From the NCBI GenBank assembly GCA_016706275.1, contig JADJJY010000002.1, positions 1-64,000 on the forward strand: a stretch of DNA of 64,000 nucleotides. Direction: 5' to 3'. The stretch is from Chloracidobacterium sp. (GTDB taxonomy: Bacteria > Acidobacteriota > Blastocatellia > Pyrinomonadales > Pyrinomonadaceae). The notes below the pieces were generated by a model. That model was not told the origin of the DNA and searched no databases. It saw nothing but the letters and a program-made list of their open reading frames with translations. The first letter of the stretch is position 1. The number at the start of each line of letters is the position of its first letter. A program made the translations under genes and the position numbers. This document shows, in pieces, positions 1 to 9,461 of the stretch.

Positions 1-1344
1 CTCATCAAAAACGGAAAGGATTCCAAAGGAAAGATTTTCTATTACGAAATAGATGACTTTATCAAATCTAATGAAAAGGTTGATTTTATTAGGACACAAA
101 GGCTACAGGATTTATCATTCAATCGTCTGACTCCAGATAAAAAAAATAACTGGCTAAACTTAACCGATAACGACTTCGACGATTTGGTTCCGATAGTTGA
201 TAAGAGACTTAAGGAAGGAAAGTCGGCAAATGCCATATTTAAGCTCTATAGCAATGGAGTATCAACAAATCGCGATGAATGGGTTTACGATCTTAACCAC
301 TCATCACTACTATTGAAATCCTCATTCCCTATCGAAAACGTTCAATACCAGTGTTCGGGAAAATCGCTTGATCGAGAAAATAAAATGGAGTCGCGATTTA
401 CGAAATGAATTCAAGCGGAAAAAAACCTCTAAATTTTCATCCGATTTGATTAAGAGTACTGAATACAGACAGTTTTTCAAGCAATTTCATAATACCGAGA
501 AACTCTTTAACGATGTCCTCACAGGGAATCATTACGAAATATTTGGCCCGCTATTGGACAAAGAAAATTCATTAATCGCTTTTCGGGAAAGTCATAAAAA
601 GCAATTCCAGTGCTTAGGCATTGGTAAATTATTTAGCCTAGATTATTTAGAAAAACTCAAGGTGCTTCGCTGTATCTATACGATTCAAAGGGAAACAGGC
701 ACGACAATATCGCTGACTGGGCGGTCGACGAATTTGCACGGCTTTGTGGCGAGAGACTAACGAAGATCGACAGCTTTCACTATGTATATGCAGTGCTTCA
801 TCATCCAACCTACTTACAAAAAATATAAGCAAAATTTAAAGCGTGGCTTTCCGAGAATTCCCGTTTACAAAGACATATCAAAATGGATTAAGATTGGGAA
901 GAATTTGATGGAACTGCATCTTTCTTATGAAGTGCAAAAGCCTTATGAATTGAAACGGATAGATTTAGATTTAAGGCGCAGGCCTAAGAAACAACAGGCC
1001 GATTTCTTTTCCGAATTGGACGAAATAGACAAAAACACATTTGCACCTAAACCTCTGACTAAACTAAAAGCTAGAAAAATTGAGGGGGCAATTGAAATTG
1101 ACTCGATGACCACGTTAACGGGGATTCCTGAAATCGCGTGGGAGGTAAGATTGGAAACCACTCAGCGCTTGAGACAATTCTTGAACACTACAAAGAACGC
1201 AAACCGAAGGACAAGACGATTGCCGAAAAGTTTAATACATACAAATTCGAGGACCACAAAGAGCATGTCATTGACCTGTTACGGCGCGTTTGCACGGTAA
1301 GCGTCAACACGATGGAGATAATAAACTCAATGCCGAAGAACTGA
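1..1344 (+). pseudogene. Type ISP restriction-modification enzyme, C-terminal part, frameshifted
   Basis: The reading begins before the window and continues to a TGA at 1342-1344, but only by changing frame four times. Joined, it gives the C-terminal part of a type ISP (LlaBIII-like) restriction-modification polypeptide, the methyltransferase/target-recognition end. Segments that look like the family are TNRDEWVYD, KIKWSRDLR, NIADWAVDEF, YVYAVLHHPTY, LKRGFPRIP, LHLSYE, LTGIPEIAWE and GNHSALETILEHY. Switch points are A4 at 335-338, A5 at 651-655, A6 at 818-823 and GG at 1153-1154. At each, adding or removing one base of the run restores the frame. The helicase and nuclease domains would lie upstream of base 1. 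The gene is either recently decayed or carries sequence errors. Function, if intact: cleaving unmodified foreign DNA. Confidence 0.8.
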
Positions 1345-1367
1345 GCTGATGATAATGTGAGGATCTT

Positions 1368-2437
1368 ATGATACAAAAACATATTTCAAAAACCGTCTTA
1401 AAGTCGGAGATTTTATCTCCTGGCAGAGATCGAAATCACTAAGACTAAGTCCAAGCTTTCAAAGGAGACAGGTTTGGCCGAAACCCGCGAAATCGCTATT
1501 AATTGATACGGTTGTTCGGGGCATTCCAATGCCGATTGTATTTCTACGTGAGCAAATGGATTTAGAACTTTTGGAGCCGATTCGGGAAGTTGTTGATGGG
1601 CAGCAACGACTTCGAACTATGATTTCTTTTATCGAACCAGCCCTCCTCGAAGATTATAATCCCGATCGTGACGCATTTGTTGTCACAAAACAACACAATC
1701 CTGAACTTGCCGGTAAATCCTTTTCCCAACTGCCTGCGGCAATCAGAAAACAGATTCTAAATTATGATTTTAGTGTCCATATTCTATCTTCAGATACCGA
1801 AGATCGAGAGGTTCTACAGATATTTGCCCGTATGAATTCAACGGGGGTAAAGCTTAACAAACAGGAGTTGAGAAACGCCGAGTTTTACGGAGCATTTAAG
1901 CGAGTGGCTTATGATCTGGCACTGGAACAACTAGGACGATGGCGAAAATGGAAAGTGTTTTCGGAAGATGATATCGCAAGAATGTCCGAGGTTGAGGTTA
2001 CCAGCGATTTCATTCGGCTAATGCTTGAAGGAGTCCAAAGCATGAGCCAACCGATTTTGGATCGCTTATATCGTAATAATGAGGACGACTTTACTCACGA
2101 TGCCGAGGTGTCGCACCGATTCCGTCTCACAATGGACAAGATTGATGAGAGTGTCGGCGAAATCCTTTTCGACAACCGCTTTTACGCGTAAGGCACTATT
2201 TGAGACGCTTTTGCCTTCTATTACGATTTAACTTTTGGAATCGGAACACCATTAGTACGACGAAAAGCTGCATCAATTTCTGCAAAAGGGAAACAAGCGG
2301 TTCAACTAGCTTCAGATGAAATTCTGAATGGTGAGATGGAGGAAGATTTGGCCAAAGTCTTGCGTGGCGGAACTGGCAATAAAGATAGTCGCACGATCCG
2401 TCTAAAGTTTTTACGGGATACCTACAATAGTGCCTAA
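1368..2437 (+). pseudogene. DUF262 (ParB/GmrSD-N-like) protein, frameshifted
   Basis: ATG at 1368 is the likely start, and the joined product ends at TAA 2435-2437, about 355 residues. The DUF262 signature is clear: VVDGQQRLRT near residue 85 and FARMNSTGVKLNKQELRN further on. DUF262 is the ParB-like NTPase/nuclease-type domain of GmrS/GmrD-like defence enzymes. Three one-base indels break it: A3 at 1400-1402 (one short), T4 at 2180-2183 (one extra) and T4 at 2209-2212 (one short). The longest intact piece is 1529-2191. The tail, read in the restored frame from 2215, is collinear with no spare sequence. The stop overlaps the GTG start of the next gene, so the two were probably translated together. 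Confidence 0.7.
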
Positions 2438-3143
2438 GTCTAGTTCATCACTTGCTGATAATTTCTTCCGCAGGCTTCAACGTGTGGATAAATCTCGTCT
2501 AAAAATCGAGGATCTCGCTCTACGCCAACTTATCTCAAATAGAGTCGCTACAGACCTTTATGAGGGAATGTTTCTTAGTATTCATGTGAGCTTTGAAGCA
2601 TTTATCGAGGAACTATTCATTGGGTTAATGCTAAATTCCATTGGGGTCGAGTCTTCCAGACGCGACATAGTCCCCCGGCTTGTTGTGAATTCGCATACTA
2701 TTGCTCGATCCATTTTAGTGACCCAGCGAAAACAATACGTTGACTGGTTACCATACCAAAACACAATTGATCTTGCTGAAAAGTTCTTTCGAGGAGGCCG
2801 ACCATTTAGTGAATTGACCCAGCCAGAGAAAGATCTAATTGGAAGGTGTCATGCACTACGGAATGTCATTGCACATAGAAGTCGATTTAGTATTAATAGG
2901 TTCAATACGGTCGTACTTCATGAGCCAATCTCCCAATGAATGAGAGACAACCGAGCGGATATCTACGAGGATTGTTAAGAATTGGCCCTAACCAAACTCG
3001 TTTTGAAAACTTCGCTGCACAGTTATTAGCAATTTAACGAAAGCTTTCTCGGTAGACTAAATCAAAAACATCTTGACATCATTTTTTTTTCTGATAAATT
3101 TCCGTCTGATCTTAGGATCGAAGTAAAAACAAACAACAATTAG
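2430..3143 (+). pseudogene. HEPN-domain protein (RiboL-PSP-HEPN-like), frameshifted
   Basis: The GTG at 2430 overlaps the stop of the DUF262 gene. The uninterrupted part (to TGA 2937-2939, 169 residues) is alpha-helical and has the HEPN signature RNVIAH at about residues 144-149. This is the R-x4-H motif of HEPN ribonucleases and abortive-infection toxins. Adding one C to the C3 run at 2932-2934 lets the protein continue with SGYLRGLLR and TRFENFAAQLLAI to a stop at 3035-3037. Dropping one A there carries it on to TAG at 3141-3143, including a T9 run. The first extension is convincing; the second is less sure. DUF262/HEPN gene pairs recur in bacterial defence loci, so a conflict role is inferred. 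Confidence 0.6.
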
Positions 3144-3216
3144 CATAGTACGGAAAACCGATATGTTTCTCTTTTGACTTCCGTTGCTGTGCAATAGGAG
3201 TGTGAGGAGGAACATT

Positions 3217-3951
3217 ATGCCTATTAGTGAAGTTGGACACGCCCGGAATATCTCGGCGTTTGAACAGATGATCTCGTATGTGACCGCCTACGGCGGCGAT
3301 TACAATCCGAGCAACGCGAACATATCTCTCGCCAAACTGACAAACAAACTTAATGCGTCAAACACGGCGATGGATGACGTGATGACAAAGGTCGCGGCCT
3401 ATACAACGGCGGTGAATGTGCGTGAAAACGCCTTTAAGCCGCTCGGCCCGACCGTCACTCGTGCGGTGAACTATTACGCTTCGACGGGAACCGAGGACAA
3501 CAAGGTTGCGGATGCCAAGAGCCTCAATCGAAAGGTTCAGGGCAAACGGGCAACGCCCGCGAAAAAGGATGATCCGTCAACACCCGAAGATGAATCGAAA
3601 GGTTCGCACTCGGCTTCGCAGCAGAGTTACACGCAAAAGGTCGAGCATTTGGACGGAATAATCGAGTTGTTTAAGAGTGACGGTCTTTACAACCCGAATG
3701 AGAACGACATCAAGACGGCACAGCTTGACGCACTCTCGGTTACGCTCAAGTCGGCGAACACCGGCGTCATCAACGCGATCACTGACCGCAGCAACTCGCG
3801 TATTGACCGCAACGAGGTTTTGTATAAAGACGGCACAGGCTTGTATGCCCTCGCGATGCTCGTGAAAAAGTACGTCAAAGCGTTGTTTGGAGCCTCTTCG
3901 CCGGAGTATAAACAGGTCAGCAAACTGCGTTTTCGCAACGAAGAATTGTAA
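3217..3951 (+). CDS. Conserved hypothetical protein, about 244 aa
   Basis: I chose ATG 3217 because GAGGAGG lies just upstream (3204-3210) and MPISEVGHARN looks like a natural N terminus. An in-frame start at 3184 would add 11 residues with no ribosome site. There is no signal peptide or membrane segment. The protein is rich in A, N, K, S and T and is probably helical, with a low-complexity charged linker at about residues 115-135 (KVQGKRATPAKKDD region). From memory it resembles an uncharacterised family common in Bacteroidetes that also begins MPI..VGHA.N and contains KIQGKRATP. No function is known to me. The codon use and base composition match the downstream chromosome rather than the A+T-rich patch before it. 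A degenerate repeat tract follows directly. Confidence 0.7.
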   Translation: MPISEVGHARNISAFEQMISYVTAYGGDYNPSNANISLAKLTNKLNASNTAMDDVMTKVAAYTTAVNVRENAFKPLGPTVTRAVNYYASTGTEDNKVADAKSLNRKVQGKRATPAKKDDPSTPEDESKGSHSASQQSYTQKVEHLDGIIELFKSDGLYNPNENDIKTAQLDALSVTLKSANTGVINAITDRSNSRIDRNEVLYKDGTGLYALAMLVKKYVKALFGASSPEYKQVSKLRFRNEEL

Positions 3952-3959
3952 AAGTATCT

Positions 3960-4223
3960 GTAAATTAGTGTTTTGCCTCCGTGAAATAGACTTTTGGCTT
4001 CCGTCAAAGGTCTTTTTCTTTCCGGCAACTGACTTCCGACAACCGCCAACTGACTTACAGCTTCCGTCCAAAGACTTACGCACTCCGTAATGTGTCTTAC
4101 GCCTTCCGCTCCGAGTGTTCTGCTTTACGTATTCTCGCTTCCGCTAACCGACAACTGACTTAGCCTTTCCGCTCCGAGTTTTCTCTTATCCGACAACTGA
4201 CAACCGACAACTGACAACTGACT
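3960..4223. repeat. Degenerate tandem repeat tract ending in CAACTGA heptamers
   Basis: This gap of about 380 bases between genes (3952-4332) holds no convincing gene. It contains irregular units of roughly 20-30 bases built from GACTTA, CTTCCG and CTCCGAGT words. It ends in clean heptamer repeats at 4191-4222 (CAACTGA, CAACCGA, CAACTGA, CAACTGA). Heptamers of this kind resemble the short tandemly repeated repetitive sequences known from cyanobacteria. A 67-codon reading frame over the tract (3887-4090) simply translates the repeats and is not a gene. Confidence 0.75.
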
Positions 4224-4332
4224 AGTTCGTGGCTAAAGCCCTCTTCCTCTCCGTGAACACCGTGACATCTGTGGCAGGTTCTTCTTTTTGCTTTAGACAG
4301 CGTCAATGAGGCAAAATGGGTGTTCGTAACAT

Positions 4333-5715
4333 ATGACCACTTTGCCGCAAAAAGTAACCGATCTGGCCATTGCTGTCCGTGAAAATGGCGGGCGGGCGAT
4401 GCTTGTCGGCGGGTGCGTCCGTGACGAGATAATGGGCATTGGCCATAAGGATTGGGATGTCGAGGTCTATGGCGTCGAGCCGGTAAAGCTGAGGGAAATA
4501 CTGGATACGATCGGAGAGGTGAACGTCGTCGGCGAGGCGTTCGCGGTGTATAAGATCGGCGAAGATCTGGATGTTTCGATACCCCGACGCGAGCGGAAAG
4601 TATCCGGTGGGCATCGCGGGTTTGTCGTTGAGGGCGACCCGGATATGTCTTTCGAAGAGGCGTGTTCGCGGCGTGATTTTACCGTCAACGCGATCCTCAA
4701 AGATATACTGACCGGCGAGATAACCGATCCTTTTGACGGGCAAGGTGACATAAGCCGTAAGCTGCTGCGAATGGTTTCGCGAGAGACTTTTGCCGAAGAC
4801 TCGCTGCGGGTGCTGCGTGCGGCGCAGTTTGCGGCGAGGTTTGAGTTTGATATTGAGCCGGAAACGGTTGAGGTCTGTTCCGCGATCGACGTTACCGATC
4901 TGCCTAAAGAGCGTATCTGGGGTGAGTTTGAAAAACTGCTGCTAAAACCGCAGCGGCCGTCGATCGGGTTGAAATGGATTTATGACCTAGGAGTCGTTGA
5001 TCAGCTTTTCCCGGAGATGGCATCGCTTGTTGGCGTACCGCAGGAACCCGACTGGCATCCTGAGGGTGACGTCGATGTACATACTCTGATGGTTGTGGAC
5101 GAGGCTCGCAAGCTGATCGACGAACTGGATCACCCGCGACAAGTTGCGGTTATGCTCGGAGCGCTCGCACACGATTTCGGCAAGCCGCCGACGACGGAGT
5201 TTATTGACGGCAAGATCCGTTCACGCGGCCACGACGAAGCGGGTGTCGAACCAACGCTGACGTTTTTGGACACACTTGGTATTCATACTTTGCACGGTTA
5301 CGACGTTCGCGAACAGATCGTGCAGTTAGTCCGCTACCACCTAAAACCCGGCGAATATTACGGAGCGAAAACACCCGTAGGCGACGGGGCGTTTAGGCGT
5401 TTGGCGCGAAAGGTCGAGCCTGACCTGCTCTATCGCGTTGCCAAAGCCGACAGCCTTGGCCGTAATCCTGATTGGCTGCCAAAGGAAAAGTGGTTCGACT
5501 CAAAGGCTCAGGAATGGTTCATCGCAAAGGTGCGAGAGCTACAGGTCGAGAAAAAAGCTCCCGATCCGATATTGATGGGGCGGCATTTGATCGAGCTTGG
5601 GCTGACGCCGGGGCCGCAATTCAAGCAGATACTTGATGCGGTTTATGAGATGCAGTTGGACGGGAAAGTGACTGACGAACAGCAAGCGATCGCCGAAGCG
5701 AAAAAGCTAATATAA
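4333..5715 (+). CDS. cca: CCA tRNA nucleotidyltransferase with HD domain
   Basis: 460 residues. This enzyme adds or repairs the 3'-CCA end of tRNAs in the cytoplasm; poly(A) polymerases share the fold. The class II nucleotidyltransferase head is clear: GGCVRDEIMG at residues 24-33, the metal-binding acidic pair in HKDWDVEVYG at about 39-48, and RRDFTVNA at about 112-119. The neck/body follows. An HD phosphohydrolase-type domain is in the C-terminal half (LAHDFGKPP at about 277-285 and RYHLKP later). The gene is convergent with rpoD and separated from it by a strong hairpin. CCA-adding enzyme, poly(A) polymerase and A-adding specificity cannot be told apart by eye. Only one family member is visible in this window. 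Confidence 0.93.
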   Translation: MTTLPQKVTDLAIAVRENGGRAMLVGGCVRDEIMGIGHKDWDVEVYGVEPVKLREILDTIGEVNVVGEAFAVYKIGEDLDVSIPRRERKVSGGHRGFVVEGDPDMSFEEACSRRDFTVNAILKDILTGEITDPFDGQGDISRKLLRMVSRETFAEDSLRVLRAAQFAARFEFDIEPETVEVCSAIDVTDLPKERIWGEFEKLLLKPQRPSIGLKWIYDLGVVDQLFPEMASLVGVPQEPDWHPEGDVDVHTLMVVDEARKLIDELDHPRQVAVMLGALAHDFGKPPTTEFIDGKIRSRGHDEAGVEPTLTFLDTLGIHTLHGYDVREQIVQLVRYHLKPGEYYGAKTPVGDGAFRRLARKVEPDLLYRVAKADSLGRNPDWLPKEKWFDSKAQEWFIAKVRELQVEKKAPDPILMGRHLIELGLTPGPQFKQILDAVYEMQLDGKVTDEQQAIAEAKKLI

Positions 5716-5746
5716 AAAGAGCGGCGAAATGTATCGCCGCTCTTTT
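5715..5746. terminator. Bidirectional intrinsic terminator between cca and rpoD
   Basis: A perfect 13-bp stem (AAAAGAGCGGCGA at 5715-5727, its complement at 5734-5746) with a 6-base loop. A-rich and T-rich flanks on either side let it serve both convergent genes. Confidence 0.9.
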
Positions 5747-5750
5747 AGGT

Positions 5751-7484
5751 TTAGGTTTGTTTGCCTTCGAGGAAAGCTTTCAGCCGACGCGATCGCGACG
5801 GGTGACGCAGCTTTCTGAGGGCTTTGGCCTCGATCTGGCGGATACGCTCGCGGGTGACGGCAAAGTGCTGGCCGACCTCTTCGAGCGTGTGCTCTGAGCC
5901 AGTGTTTCCTAGGCCGAAACGCATCTTGATCACTTTCTCCTCACGCGGCGTGAGTGTTGCGAGAACCTCGTCGGTGATCTCACGCAGGTTTGAGAACGTC
6001 ACGCTCTCGGCCGGATTCAATATCGATTTGTCTTCGATAAAATCGCCGAGATGCGAATCTTCCTCTTCACCAATAGGCGTTTCGAGCGAGATAGGCTCTT
6101 GGGCGATCTTGAGCACTTTACGTACTTTCGAGACCGGAATGTCCATCCGCTTTGCGATCTCTTCACTCGACGGTTCGCGTCCAAGCTCCTGCACAAGCAG
6201 GCGCGAGGTGCGGATGAGCTTGTTGATCGTCTCGATCATGTGCACGGGGATACGGATCGTGCGGGCCTGATCGGCGATGGCACGGGTGATCGCCTGGCGG
6301 ATCCACCACGTTGCGTACGTCGAGAATTTGTATCCTCGACGCCACTCAAACTTATCGACGGCTTTCATCAGACCGATATTGCCTTCCTGAATTAGATCGA
6401 GGAATTGCAGGCCGCGATTGGTGTATTTTTTGGCGATCGAAACGACCAAACGTAGGTTGGCCTCGACCAGTTCGCGTTTGGCTTTATTAGTATCAACCTC
6501 GCCGGTGCTGATCGTCTGGTACGAACGCTTGATCTCGATCGTTGGAAGATGATATTTCTCCTCGATCTCTGCAAGAGCCGCTCGAGCGTCAGCTATCTTA
6601 GCTGTAAGCTCTTTCTTTTCAGCGGTTGGCGGTTTCTTTTCGAGTTTTTCCTGCGCCTTTGCGATTGCACGCTCGGATTTGCGAATGTCTTCGACAACTT
6701 TGCGGATCGCGGCGATCAGAACCTGACGCGAACGTTCGGTCAGGTTTAGATGTTTGATCTCCTGGGCGATCTCGAGTCGTAGACGCGCCGTTTTACGTCT
6801 GAGCGTAAGCAGCTTTTTCGATTTCTTTCCGTCGGCTTTGGCCTGTTCGGCGATGAGCTGATTCCAGGTTTTGAGTGCGACGGCAAAATGCCCGCGGATG
6901 CTCTCCATCCCCTCGAGCGTCCACCGCATATACTCCTCAGCCTTGTCTTCCTCAAGCGAGATCTCGGCCTGTTCGCTAAAGACGACAGTCTCGCGAATGC
7001 TCGCCTTTCCGGCGATCAGATCGTCGCAGATCTTGAGAAGACGCTCGACGGCTATTGGCGAACGCGAGATGGATTTATGCGTCTTGATCTGGCCGCGTTC
7101 GATGCGTTTTGCGATGACGACCTCGCCCTCGCGGTTAAGCAGAGGCACGACGCCCATTTCACGCAGGTAAAGACGGACAGGGTCATTTGATTTGTCCAGG
7201 ACACCGGCGGAAAGGTCGAGATCTAGATCTTCTTCCTCGTCCTCAGCGGCCTCTTCTTCATCGTCGAGGGCCATGCTTGAGGCGCGTTCGAGCAACTGTG
7301 CGTCAGTCTCGGCGACCGAGACATTTGCACCCTCGAGACGTTCGAGAACGTCTTCGATCTCGTCCGCGTTCAACATGTTTTCAGGCAGCTCGCGATGGAG
7401 CTGGTCAAGGCTCAAACCTTTCTTTCGGCGACCGAGAGCCACCAACCGGTCAACCAGGTCTTGTTTTTCGTCGTAATCAGGCAT
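5751..7484 (-). CDS. rpoD: Primary RNA polymerase sigma factor RpoD (sigma-70)
   Basis: 577 residues. The main housekeeping sigma factor directs core RNA polymerase to -35/-10 promoters. Region 1.1 is N-terminal and followed by an acidic stretch (EEEAAEDEEEDLDLDL). Region 1.2 is DPVRLYLREMG. A charged helical non-conserved insert lies between 1.2 and 2. Region 2 reads NLRLVVSIAKKYTNRGL, QFLDLIQEGNIGLMKAVDKF and YKFSTYATWWIRQAITRAI. Regions 3 and 4 follow, with the helix-turn-helix TLEEVGQHFAVTRERIRQIE near the C terminus. It is last in a minus-strand run mutS2-dnaG-rpoD, echoing the classic dnaG-rpoD macromolecular synthesis arrangement. A 123-base gap separates it from dnaG; I see no clear promoter or terminator there. 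Confidence 0.97.
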   Translation of the reverse strand: MPDYDEKQDLVDRLVALGRRKKGLSLDQLHRELPENMLNADEIEDVLERLEGANVSVAETDAQLLERASSMALDDEEEAAEDEEEDLDLDLSAGVLDKSNDPVRLYLREMGVVPLLNREGEVVIAKRIERGQIKTHKSISRSPIAVERLLKICDDLIAGKASIRETVVFSEQAEISLEEDKAEEYMRWTLEGMESIRGHFAVALKTWNQLIAEQAKADGKKSKKLLTLRRKTARLRLEIAQEIKHLNLTERSRQVLIAAIRKVVEDIRKSERAIAKAQEKLEKKPPTAEKKELTAKIADARAALAEIEEKYHLPTIEIKRSYQTISTGEVDTNKAKRELVEANLRLVVSIAKKYTNRGLQFLDLIQEGNIGLMKAVDKFEWRRGYKFSTYATWWIRQAITRAIADQARTIRIPVHMIETINKLIRTSRLLVQELGREPSSEEIAKRMDIPVSKVRKVLKIAQEPISLETPIGEEEDSHLGDFIEDKSILNPAESVTFSNLREITDEVLATLTPREEKVIKMRFGLGNTGSEHTLEEVGQHFAVTRERIRQIEAKALRKLRHPSRSRRLKAFLEGKQT

Positions 7485-7607
7485 ATTCAGTGATAAGTGT
7501 TATTCGATTGTGTATAGGTGTAAATCGTTGTTCGTAATATATTTATAAACGATTTACGGCCCAAAAATGTTTCATTTCGGGGCGTCAAGTCTAAACCGAA
7601 AAGTATA

Positions 7608-9461
7608 TCACAATTCGACGATCCGTTGCTGCAGATCGCGGCGGATTTTTTCGAGTTCGAGCTGTTCGTAGGTTAGTTGGTTAAACCGTTCGGCGTCGCC
7701 TGATTGCTCGGCCAGCGTTGCCTCGCGGCTGATCTCCATGATGCGATTGGCGATCGCCATGTTGCGGAGGGCAAATACGCAATTCTCGGCTTCGTGCATC
7801 ACGGTGTCCATCACGTCTTCTTTTGCACGTCGCGGCGTACCGGTGAGCAGGCTGTGGGCAAGATCTACGGCATCCTCGTCATCGCCGATGTGTTCGAGCA
7901 GGGTTTCCGGAGTGATATCGCGTTTGGAGGCGTGGATCTCGTTAAATGCCGCAAAAAGCTCGGCGGTCGAGAGGTTTTCGTAATCGCTCGGCTCAAGCTG
8001 CGGCAAGATCACGTCGCGCAGATCTCGGTCGAAGACGAGCAGTTCGAGCAGTTGGCGTTCTGCGATGGTGATCTTTGCTCGAGCGGCTCGCGAGACTTTT
8101 TGTGTGATATTCGTTGCCGGGGAGTTGTGAGCGGGGCCGAGCGATGACCATAGCTCTCGACGCAATGCGGCGTCTTCGATGTGAAAATACGTCATCCCTT
8201 GGTCGAAGCTCTCGCGTTTTTGGATGTTGTTGCGGATCGCGGCGATGACGGGCAGAAAATCTTCGATCGCCTCGGCTTTTTGCTTGGCGTTGTTCATATT
8301 GCGGTCTTTGACCGCAACCTCAAGGGCGAATCGCAGGAACGCCGTCGCTTTCCCGCGGGCCTCGTTATAGGCGTCGGTGCCATTTTCGCGGATAAAATCG
8401 TCGGGGTCCTTGCCGTTGGGTAGCACGAGCACTTTGATGTCAAACTCCTGCGGCAGCAGATGCTCGATGGCACGGCGGGCGGCTTTGATACCGGCGGCGT
8501 CGCCGTCGTAATTGATAACCACCTTTTTCGCAAAGCGGCTGAGCAGCTTTGACTGCTCGGGGGTAAAGGCCGTGCCGAGGCTCGCTACGACGTTTGTGAT
8601 GCCAAATTGGGCGAGGGCGATGAGGTCGAGATAGCCCTCGACGAGGATGGCAAATTTCTTTTGGCGGATCTCGTCGCGGGCCTGGAACAGGCCGTAGAGG
8701 TGCTCGCCCTTAGTGTAAGCGGGCGTCTCGGGCGAATTGAGATATTTTGGCTGGTCGTCGGGGTCAAGCGAACGTGCTCCAAACGCCACCGGGCGTCCGT
8801 TGACATCCAGAACAGGGAACATTATCCGTCCGCGAAAACGGTCAAAGGTCCTTTCTTTTTCTTCGTTTACAGAGACGAGGCCGGACTGGATGATAAGCTT
8901 GTCGTCCGCTCCAAAATCACGCAACACACCGAGCAGGCCTTCCCACGAATCGGGCGAATATCCGATGCGAAACTGTTGTTGGATCTCGGTCGAGATGCCG
9001 CGAGTTTCGAGATATTCCCTCGCCTGTTTTGCCTTTTTGCTTTTGCCCTGCATCTCTTTTTCCCAGTGCTCGAGTGCGACCTGGTTTAGTTCGATGACTT
9101 GCTCGGCGATCTGTTTTTTCTCTTCGCGTTGTTTTTTGCCGCGTTCGTATGAGACATCATCGACCGGTTCGGGCAGCATCACCCCACTGATCTCAGCGAC
9201 ACGCTTGACCGCCTCAGGGAAATTGAGACCCTCCATTTCCATCAGAAAGTTGTACGCCGTACCGCCTTTGCCGCAGCCAAAACATTTGTAAAACCCCTTG
9301 CTCGGATTGACCGAAAACGAAGGCGTTTTTTCCTGATGAAACGGACAGCAAGCCATCCAGTTTTGCCCCTTTTTCTTCAGATCCTGAGCATACGGCTGTA
9401 TTATCCGCACCAGATCGGCACGGTTTTTCAGATCGTCGATGAAATATTGGGGGTAGAGCAT
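7608..9461 (-). CDS. dnaG: DNA primase DnaG
   Basis: 617 residues, normal for the family. It makes RNA primers at the replication fork. The N-terminal CHC2 zinc finger is intact (CCPFHQEKTPSFSV at about 38-51, then FKCFGCGKGG-type ligands as YKCFGCGKGG). The catalytic core includes RFRGRIMFPV and FGARSL. The TOPRIM domain has VEGYLDLIAL and INYDGDAAGIKAARRA. The C-terminal DnaB-binding region is helical and diverged. Its ATG directly abuts the stop codon of the mutS2 Smr fragment (9462), so the two are probably co-translated. Confidence 0.96.
   Translation of the reverse strand: MLYPQYFIDDLKNRADLVRIIQPYAQDLKKKGQNWMACCPFHQEKTPSFSVNPSKGFYKCFGCGKGGTAYNFLMEMEGLNFPEAVKRVAEISGVMLPEPVDDVSYERGKKQREEKKQIAEQVIELNQVALEHWEKEMQGKSKKAKQAREYLETRGISTEIQQQFRIGYSPDSWEGLLGVLRDFGADDKLIIQSGLVSVNEEKERTFDRFRGRIMFPVLDVNGRPVAFGARSLDPDDQPKYLNSPETPAYTKGEHLYGLFQARDEIRQKKFAILVEGYLDLIALAQFGITNVVASLGTAFTPEQSKLLSRFAKKVVINYDGDAAGIKAARRAIEHLLPQEFDIKVLVLPNGKDPDDFIRENGTDAYNEARGKATAFLRFALEVAVKDRNMNNAKQKAEAIEDFLPVIAAIRNNIQKRESFDQGMTYFHIEDAALRRELWSSLGPAHNSPATNITQKVSRAARAKITIAERQLLELLVFDRDLRDVILPQLEPSDYENLSTAELFAAFNEIHASKRDITPETLLEHIGDDEDAVDLAHSLLTGTPRRAKEDVMDTVMHEAENCVFALRNMAIANRIMEISREATLAEQSGDAERFNQLTYEQLELEKIRRDLQQRIVEL

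Noticed and set aside
3887..4090. 67-codon plus-strand frame over the repeat tract
   Set aside because: It overlaps the end of a real gene and then translates the degenerate repeat units. There is no ribosome site or known motif.
6051..7537. Several 80-150-codon plus-strand frames opposite rpoD
   Set aside because: Arginine- and serine-rich translations of the antisense strand of a strongly conserved gene. No support.
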